Source: Hymenobacter sp. PAMC 26628
Lineage (GTDB): Bacteria; Bacteroidota; Bacteroidia; Cytophagales; Hymenobacteraceae
Length of the DNA stretch: 64,000 bases
Direction: 5' to 3'
NCBI RefSeq assembly: GCF_001562275.1
Contig: NZ_CP014304.1
Location: 3,906,001 to 3,970,000 of the forward strand
Made by a program: the position numbers and the translations under genes. How positions within the stretch are numbered: position 1 is the first letter of the stretch; each line of letters opens with the position of its first letter. Of the stretch, positions 59,415 through 64,000 are shown in pieces. A model generated the notes under the pieces. It saw nothing but the letters and a program-made list of their open reading frames with translations. It made no database searches and was not told where the DNA came from.

Positions 59415-60350
59415 CTACGCCTCGGGCGACACGAATTGGATATTACGCACAAGGCCGGCGTAGCCCGTGCGCTTCACCGCCGACTGCCGGAACAGCTCCG
59501 TGAACAGCTCATGGGTGATTTCGCGCCAGTCGCTGGCCGACATGTTTTTTAGCTCCGGGAGCGCCTGAAACTGCGGCTCCTGGTGCGGCTTGGCGAAGCG
59601 GTTCCACGGGCACACGTCCTGGCAGATGTCGCAGCCGAACACCCAATTGCCAAATTTGCCTTCTACTTCGGTCGGAATCTGGTCCTTCAGCTCGATGGTG
59701 AAGTAGCTGATGCACTTGCTGCCGTCCACCACGTAGGGCTCGGTGATGGCCTGCGTGGGGCAGGCGTCGAGGCACTTGGTGCAGGTGCCGCAGTAGTCGC
59801 GGATGGCGCCGTCGTAGTCCAGGTCCACGTCCACAATCAGCTCGGCGATGAAGTAGAACGAGCCGCTGCCGGGCGTGATGAGGTTGGAGTTTTTGCCTAC
59901 CCAGCCCAGGCCGCTCTTTTTGGCCCAAGCCTTGTCCAGCACCGGCGCCGAATCGACGAAGCACCGGCCGCCGATTTCACCAATCTCGGCCTGCATGTCG
60001 GCCAGCAGCGTCTTCAGCTTGTCTTTGATGACGAAGTGGTAGTCGCGCCCATAGGCGTACTTGCTGATTTTCAGCGTGTCGTCGGGCTGCTGCTCCTCTT
60101 TGGGCGGGTAGTAGTTGAGCAGCAGTGAAATCACCGACCGGGCCCCGTCCACCAGCAAGCGCGGGTCGAGGCGCTTGTCGAAGTGGTTTTCCATGTAGCC
60201 CATGCGGCCGTTCATGCTACGCTTAAGCCAGTTTTCGAGCCGGGGCGCCTCTTCTTCCAGGAATTCCGCCTTGGAGATGCCGCACGCCATGAAGCCCAGC
60301 TCGGCGGCCCGGCGCTTGATAAAGGGCGTCCAGTCGGCGCGGAGTAGCAT
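59415..60350 (-). CDS. queG: Epoxyqueuosine reductase
   Basis: 311 residues. The cobalamin-binding N-terminal part (FMACGISKAEFLEEEAPRLENWLKRSMNGRMGYMENH) is followed by KSGLGWVGKNSNLI and two 4Fe-4S motifs: CGTCTKCLDACP and CDICQDVCP. It reduces epoxyqueuosine to queuosine in tRNA with B12 and Fe-S clusters. There is no C-terminal HEAT extension. Its ATG overlaps the stop of the frameshifted PIN gene (ATGA), so it may be read from the toxin-antitoxin operon. Confidence 0.95.
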   Translation of the reverse strand: MLLRADWTPFIKRRAAELGFMACGISKAEFLEEEAPRLENWLKRSMNGRMGYMENHFDKRLDPRLLVDGARSVISLLLNYYPPKEEQQPDDTLKISKYAYGRDYHFVIKDKLKTLLADMQAEIGEIGGRCFVDSAPVLDKAWAKKSGLGWVGKNSNLITPGSGSFYFIAELIVDVDLDYDGAIRDYCGTCTKCLDACPTQAITEPYVVDGSKCISYFTIELKDQIPTEVEGKFGNWVFGCDICQDVCPWNRFAKPHQEPQFQALPELKNMSASDWREITHELFTELFRQSAVKRTGYAGLVRNIQFVSPEA

Positions 60351-60753
60351 CAGGCAGTGGATGCGGCCGGGTAGGGCAGCAGTTTCAGGCCGGGAATAAA
60401 GCGAAAATCGCGCTGGTTTTTTGATAGCAGGGGCGCGGCGTGGTGCAACGCCGTCGCGGCAATGAGGGCATCGGCTAGGCGCAGCCCTTTGCTTAAGCTA
60501 AAAGCGGTAAGCCAGCGGTCGGCCAGCACGCCGATTTCAGGGCTCAATGGTAAAAGTTGATAGCGCTTCAACAGCTTTTCGGTACGTTGCAAAAACTCCT
60601 TATTTGTACTGCTAACCACCGGTTCCATCCGCACAATAGTACTGACAGCCAGCGGATTATTCTCTCCAGGTAAGCTAGTTCGCGCAGCGCCAGTTGGTCG
60701 CCCCGCTGGAAATCAATCAACACATCTGAATCGATGCAGATAAAATCACTCAT
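60350..60753 (-). pseudogene. PIN domain toxin (VapC-like), frameshifted
   Basis: The N-terminal part MSDFICIDSDVLIDFQRGDQLALRELAYLER and the C-terminal part NNPLAVSTIVRMEPVV, then GLRLADALIAATALHHAAPLLSKNQRDFRFIPGL, are in different frames. They join near 60658-60668 if one base is restored. Together they make a full PIN ribonuclease with the acidic residues in DSDVLID, a mid-chain Glu (MEP) and LADALIAA. As it stands, the product from the ATG is a 61-residue stub without the catalytic core. A sequencing error cannot be excluded. It overlaps the antitoxin gene by four bases. Confidence 0.85.
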
Positions 60754-60989
60754 TTCGCGCCCCACTGTTCTTGCCGCAACTTGCTGATATAGGCCGTACT
60801 GTCGCGCATGTCCTCGCGGTCGGCGTACATCCCAAACACTTCGGGGTCCGCCCACCCGATCAGCTCTTCCTGCGTGAGCGGCGTTTGCCGGCTGTAACGC
60901 AGCTTCAACGCCAGCACCAGCGCCTCCACTTCCTGCTTGGCCTCGTCCGGCAAACCCTCAATTTCCTTCACCAATTGCAAAGTTTCCAT
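60750..60989 (-). CDS. Antitoxin-like protein of the PIN toxin pair
   Basis: 79 residues from METLQLVKEIEGLPDEAKQEVEALVLALKLRY, a pattern found in DUF2281-type and similar antitoxins that precede PIN toxins. The C-terminal YISKLRQEQWGAK may clamp the toxin. A TACCTTTC element at 60993-61000 lies only 3 bases upstream of the start, hinting at a leaderless message. The stop overlaps the toxin ATG. With the toxin broken, its current role is unclear. Confidence 0.75.
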   Translation of the reverse strand: METLQLVKEIEGLPDEAKQEVEALVLALKLRYSRQTPLTQEELIGWADPEVFGMYADREDMRDSTAYISKLRQEQWGAK

Positions 60990-61005
60990 AGTTGAAAGGT
61001 ACGTG

Positions 61006-61052
61006 AAAAAGCGCACGATGTGCCGCAATTAGCGGCGCATCGTGCGCTTTTT
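61006..61052 (-). terminator. ruvB terminator
   Basis: A 21-bp stem with one wobble (61006-61026 with 61032-61052) and T-runs on both strands, 12 bases beyond the ruvB stop. Confidence 0.9.
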
Positions 61053-61064
61053 GAATAGATGAGC

Positions 61065-62117
61065 CTACGCCGTAATCTCGGCGAACAGGTCGCCGTTGTT
61101 GCCACGCAAGTGGCTGGGCAGCAGGCGTCCCAAGTGCTGGTAAGCGGCTTCCGTGGCTTCGCGGCCGCGCGAGGTGCGCTTGATGTAGCCCTCCTGGATG
61201 AGAAACGGCTCGTACACTTCCTCGATGGTTTCGCCTTCCTCGCCGCAGGCCGTAGCGATGGTGGTGATGCCCACGGGGCCCCCTTTGAACTTGTCGATGA
61301 TGGTGGTGAGGATGCGCTTGTCCATGTCGTCGAGGCCGCGGGCGTCCACGTCCAGCGCGTTCAGGGCAAACTGCGCGATGTCCACCGTGATGGTGCCGTC
61401 GCCCTTGATCTGAGCAAAGTCGCGGGTGCGGCGCAGCAGGTTGTTGGCAATGCGCGGAGTGCCGCGCGAGCGGCGGGCAATTTCAAAGGCCGCATCCTCG
61501 TGAATGGGCGTGCCCAGGATTTCGGCCGAGCGCAGCACGATGGTGGTCAGCAGCTTGGAGTCGTAATACTCCAGCCGGGCCGAGATGCCGAAGCGGGCCC
61601 GCAGCGGCGCCGTGAGCATGCCCGAGCGGGTGGTGGCCCCTACGAGCGTGAAGGGCGAGAGTGAAATCTGGACCGAGCGGGCGTTGGGGCCCGAATCGAG
61701 CATGATGTCGATGCGGTAGTCCTCCATCGCCGAGTACAGGTACTCTTCCACCACGGGGTTCAGGCGGTGGATTTCGTCGATGAACAGCACGTCGTGCGGC
61801 TCCAGGTTGGTGAGCAGGCCGGCCAGGTCCGAGGGCTTGTCGAGCACGGGTCCCGAGGTCATCTTGATGCTGCTGCCCAGCTCGTTGGCGATGATGTGGG
61901 AGAGCGTGGTCTTGCCCAGGCCGGGGGGCCCGTGCAGCAGCACGTGGTCGAGGGCGTCGCCGCGCTGCTTGGCGGCGGCCACGAACACCTTCAGGTTTTC
62001 CAGGATTTTGGCCTGGCCCGTGAAGTCGTCGAACGACAGCGGCCGCAGGGCCTTGTCGATGTCCTTGTCGGTGGCGTCGAACTGTTCGTTGTCGCCGGTG
62101 AGATAGGCTTCGCGCAT
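61065..62117 (-). CDS. ruvB: Holliday junction branch migration helicase RuvB
   Basis: 350 residues. Walker A GPPGLGKT at 63-70, Walker B LFIDEIHRLN, sensor region VGATTRSGMLTAPLRARFG and the C-terminal winged helix ending QHLGRLLPSHLRG. A hexameric motor that drives branch migration with RuvA. ruvA and ruvC are not in the window. N-terminus MREAYLTGDNEQFDATDKDIDKALRP fits Bacteroidota RuvB. Confidence 0.98.
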   Translation of the reverse strand: MREAYLTGDNEQFDATDKDIDKALRPLSFDDFTGQAKILENLKVFVAAAKQRGDALDHVLLHGPPGLGKTTLSHIIANELGSSIKMTSGPVLDKPSDLAGLLTNLEPHDVLFIDEIHRLNPVVEEYLYSAMEDYRIDIMLDSGPNARSVQISLSPFTLVGATTRSGMLTAPLRARFGISARLEYYDSKLLTTIVLRSAEILGTPIHEDAAFEIARRSRGTPRIANNLLRRTRDFAQIKGDGTITVDIAQFALNALDVDARGLDDMDKRILTTIIDKFKGGPVGITTIATACGEEGETIEEVYEPFLIQEGYIKRTSRGREATEAAYQHLGRLLPSHLRGNNGDLFAEITA

Positions 62118-62237
62118 GGGGTAGGTATCAGTTGGTGGTGGTCAGTCGGCAGCCGTCGGGGCCCTGCTACTCAACCCCAACCGCCAAGAAAAAGCTCCCA
62201 TTTTTTTAGCAAAATCGCGCGCAATCCGGGGCTCCTG

Positions 62238-62579
62238 CTAACGGTTCATTAGTACTTCAATGTCGAGGTGCAGCCAGTCCGACTCCCAGGATTTGTGGTT
62301 GAGGCGGGCCCCGATGTCGAAGCCAGCGTCGAGCATCCGCGCCACTGTTTCGTTGTGGCCCTCGGGCAAGTAGCCGAGCCACACGTTGGCCGGGTGGGTG
62401 GTGGGATGGGTGTGCACCTGCACGGCCCAGTCGTCGTAGTGGCTATCGGGCTCGCGGGTGAGCAACAGGGCCTGGCCGATTTGCAGCGAAGGCTCTACTA
62501 CATCGATTTCGGGGCGGCGGTGCGAGGTGCCCGCAACGAGGCACTCTAATAGCACAAGGGGTTCGGTAGCCTGCTTCAT
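62238..62579 (-). CDS. Stand-alone HIRAN domain protein
   Basis: 113 residues. LLECLVAGTSHRRPEIDVVEPSLQIGQALLLTREPDSHYDDWAVQV and VWLGYLPEGHNETVARMLDAGFDIGARL match the HIRAN domain, which in eukaryotic HLTF/Rad5 binds 3' DNA ends. Bacterial single-domain forms are thought to recognise damaged or unusual DNA, but evidence is limited. It lies just upstream of ruvB on the same strand (120-base gap), consistent with a repair link. Confidence 0.88.
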   Translation of the reverse strand: MKQATEPLVLLECLVAGTSHRRPEIDVVEPSLQIGQALLLTREPDSHYDDWAVQVHTHPTTHPANVWLGYLPEGHNETVARMLDAGFDIGARLNHKSWESDWLHLDIEVLMNR

Positions 62580-62798
62580 GGGGCCAAATTACGGGGCGGG
62601 CGGCAAACCGACTGAATAACGCAATTATTGGGGAGCGGCAGTATGATAAGCGCTAGGGGCCCCAGCAACCGTAAGCTTCGGCTTTGTGCTCAAAATTTGC
62701 CAGTCACTCCTCCGCAACGTCCTTCAGCAAGTATGCTATTTCACCTTTGCCAATTGAGGCTATTTCTACTTTACCATAAACGGAAGAGCAAAAACATT

Positions 62799-63446
62799 TT
62801 AGTAATCAACCATATAGAGAGTTGCTTCCTTATGCCAAGCTGTTCCTGCCTTGGTATAGACGCAAGTTTCCCACCCATCACCCGTACCAACATTTACCAG
62901 CGCCCGCTTATGGTTTTTCGAAAACAGAAAGCCCCAGATGGTAAAGGTTTTATCGCTGCCGTAGCGCTGGAACAACGAGTCGCGCGCCAAAAAACGCGCC
63001 CGCCATCCCAGTCTTTGATCTATAGCTGTTATGGTATCAAGTGGAATCACCGTAACCCAGGATTCGCGGATTTTAGCTTGTTCAAATTTGAACAGCTTGT
63101 CGGCCGGCAGCTGCGTGCACATGTAGGCCACATCAGCAGAAGAGAAATATTTTATTGCCTGGGCGTGCTCAGAGGTTCCCTCGCTGGCCAGCACAATTTG
63201 GTAATCAGCATCGGTCGAGGACGCATGGTCTAGTAACAGCAGCCGCACGACTGGAGTATCGGTTGCCATCGGGGGTTGTCGGTAATACCGACCGTCGGGA
63301 CTGCGCTTCGCATAGACAAAATTTGAAGAAAGCTCCTGTAAAATGGATTCAGCCAACTGATACTTCAGTTTTTCAGGTACCTGCTGGGCGTGGACTGCCA
63401 TTATTCCGGGCAAAAGCAACAACAGAAAACAGATAGACTTTTTCAT
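62799..63446 (-). CDS. Secreted hypothetical protein
   Basis: 215 residues with a good signal peptide (MKKSICFLLLLLPGIMAVHAQ). The rest is a mixed alpha/beta domain with VVRLLLLDHASS, VAYMCTQLPADKLFKFEQAKI, GFLFSKNHKRALVNVGTGDGWETCVYTKAGTAWHKEATL. No family recognised; the pattern of a beta-strand ending followed by a Cys pair suggests a small periplasmic or outer-membrane accessory. AT-richer than neighbours. Confidence 0.75.
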   Translation of the reverse strand: MKKSICFLLLLLPGIMAVHAQQVPEKLKYQLAESILQELSSNFVYAKRSPDGRYYRQPPMATDTPVVRLLLLDHASSTDADYQIVLASEGTSEHAQAIKYFSSADVAYMCTQLPADKLFKFEQAKIRESWVTVIPLDTITAIDQRLGWRARFLARDSLFQRYGSDKTFTIWGFLFSKNHKRALVNVGTGDGWETCVYTKAGTAWHKEATLYMVDY

Positions 63447-63461
63447 TGGAAGTGAGAACGC

Positions 63462-63493
63462 AAAAAGCCGTTCTATATATAGAACGGCTTTTT
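63462..63493 (-). terminator. Terminator of the acyl-CoA dehydrogenase gene
   Basis: A perfect palindromic stem (63462-63475 with 63480-63493) with A and T runs, 19 bases beyond the stop on the minus strand. Confidence 0.88.
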
Positions 63494-63512
63494 ACAAGAC
63501 TATAAAACGTCC

Positions 63513-64000
63513 CTACTTAAACGCCTGGATACCCGTAATATCCGCCCCGGTGATGAGCAGGTGGATGTCGTGCGTACCCTCATAAGTCACGACGGATTCG
63601 AGGTTCATCATGTGGCGCATGATGGGGTACTCGCCGGTGATGCCCATGCCACCGTGGATTTGGCGGGCCTCGCGGGCCACGTGCAGGGCCATGTCCACGG
63701 AGTTGCGCTTGGCCATGCTGATTTGGGCGCTGGTGGCCTTGCCTTCGTTTTTGAGCACGCCCAGGCGCCAGGCCAGGAGCTGGGCCTTGGTGATTTCGGT
63801 GATCATCTCGGCCAGTTTCTTTTGCTGGAGCTGGAAGCTAGCGATGGGCTTGCCGAACTGCTCGCGCTGGAGGCTGTACTTCAGGGCCGATTCGTAGCAG
63901 TCGATGGCCGCGCCGATGGCGCCCCAGGCGATGCCGAAGCGGGCCGAGTCGAGGCAGCTGAGGGGGCCCCGGAGGCCTTCGATGTTGGGCAGGATGTTCT
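63513..64000 (-). CDS. Acyl-CoA dehydrogenase (glutaryl-CoA-dehydrogenase-like), 3' part
   Basis: The frame is open from the right edge to the TAG at 63513-63515, giving about 162 residues of C-terminus. GLRGPLSCLDSARFGIAWGAIGAAIDCY, LQREQFGKPIASFQLQQKKLAEM, HGGMGITGEYPIMRHMMNLESVVTYEGTHDIH match glutaryl-CoA dehydrogenase-like enzymes, with the catalytic Glu in YEGTHDIH. The family oxidises glutaryl-CoA in lysine and tryptophan breakdown using FAD. The N-terminal domain and start lie outside the window. Confidence 0.93.
   Translation of the reverse strand, partial: NILPNIEGLRGPLSCLDSARFGIAWGAIGAAIDCYESALKYSLQREQFGKPIASFQLQQKKLAEMITEITKAQLLAWRLGVLKNEGKATSAQISMAKRNSVDMALHVAREARQIHGGMGITGEYPIMRHMMNLESVVTYEGTHDIHLLITGADITGIQAFK

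Noticed and set aside
62628..63233. Plus-strand open frame of 201 codons opposite the secreted hypothetical gene
   Set aside because: The minus-strand gene has a clear signal peptide and better composition; the plus frame is mixed and starts in non-coding sequence.

Overview
The window comes from a high-GC member of the Bacteroidota, most likely Hymenobacter or a close relative (order Cytophagales). This is inferred from gene content and signals: a gliding lipoprotein (GldH), two proteins with type IX secretion C-terminal domains, GWxTD, DUF2723 and BatD families, a fused SecDF, and promoter boxes of the form TAnnTTTG typical of this phylum. Most of the window is chromosomal housekeeping. The heptamer GGGGCCC/GGGCCCC is scattered throughout at several times the rate expected from base composition, and often sits directly against stop codons.

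Layout. 1-5.6 kb: the end of an SGNH hydrolase, an esterase, a DinB-like protein, a large disordered protein, a cold-shock protein, and the ricT-gldH pair. 5.7-8.3 kb: an SDR enzyme between a decayed and an intact copy of a zinc alcohol dehydrogenase. 8.3-14.6 kb: a three-gene overlapping operon (LUD protein, lpxH, secreted propeller-like protein), then ftsH, rsfS and a divergent birA. 14.7-24.3 kb: a blue-copper T9SS protein, a DUF2723 membrane protein, a 48-bp-arm palindromic element, a glycosyltransferase/O-antigen-ligase pair, a GWxTD protein and rlmB. 24.4-30.3 kb: kdsD-manC, recQ, a half-size EamA transporter and a bacilliredoxin. 30.5-34.3 kb: a 1245-residue T9SS subtilase-like protein with Glu in place of the catalytic His.

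34.4-41 kb is the most unusual part. A helical, TPR-like cytosolic protein is divergent, across an AT-rich region, from a 69-residue peptide gene holding three copies of GGSSGWGGGIVAN. The peptide gene is followed by hairpins and then by a peptide-binding lipoprotein and two Opp/Dpp-type permeases with no ATPase gene. Another small gene lies downstream. A shared TGTCACAA box, extended to an identical 13-mer at two sites, stands in front of the TPR gene, the peptide gene and the downstream small gene. By analogy with the peptide import plus TPR-receptor logic of Gram-positive RRNPP systems, this could be a peptide-signalling locus; that function is inference.

41-47 kb: RmlD-like reductase, secreted cyclophilin, hemC, holB, a nucleotidyltransferase and rpmE2, with a roughly 600-bp unit of 55-bp inverted repeats around a GxxExxY (PD-(D/E)XK) gene placed exactly between holB and its neighbour. 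47-57 kb: rdgB, udk, DUF4268, secDF, a NifU-domain protein, aroC and an orphan batD. 57-64 kb: two ferritin-like exported proteins, queG, a toxin-antitoxin pair whose PIN toxin is frameshifted, ruvB, a stand-alone HIRAN protein, a secreted protein and the 3' part of an acyl-CoA dehydrogenase. No tRNA, rRNA, CRISPR array, prophage or canonical IS element was recognised.
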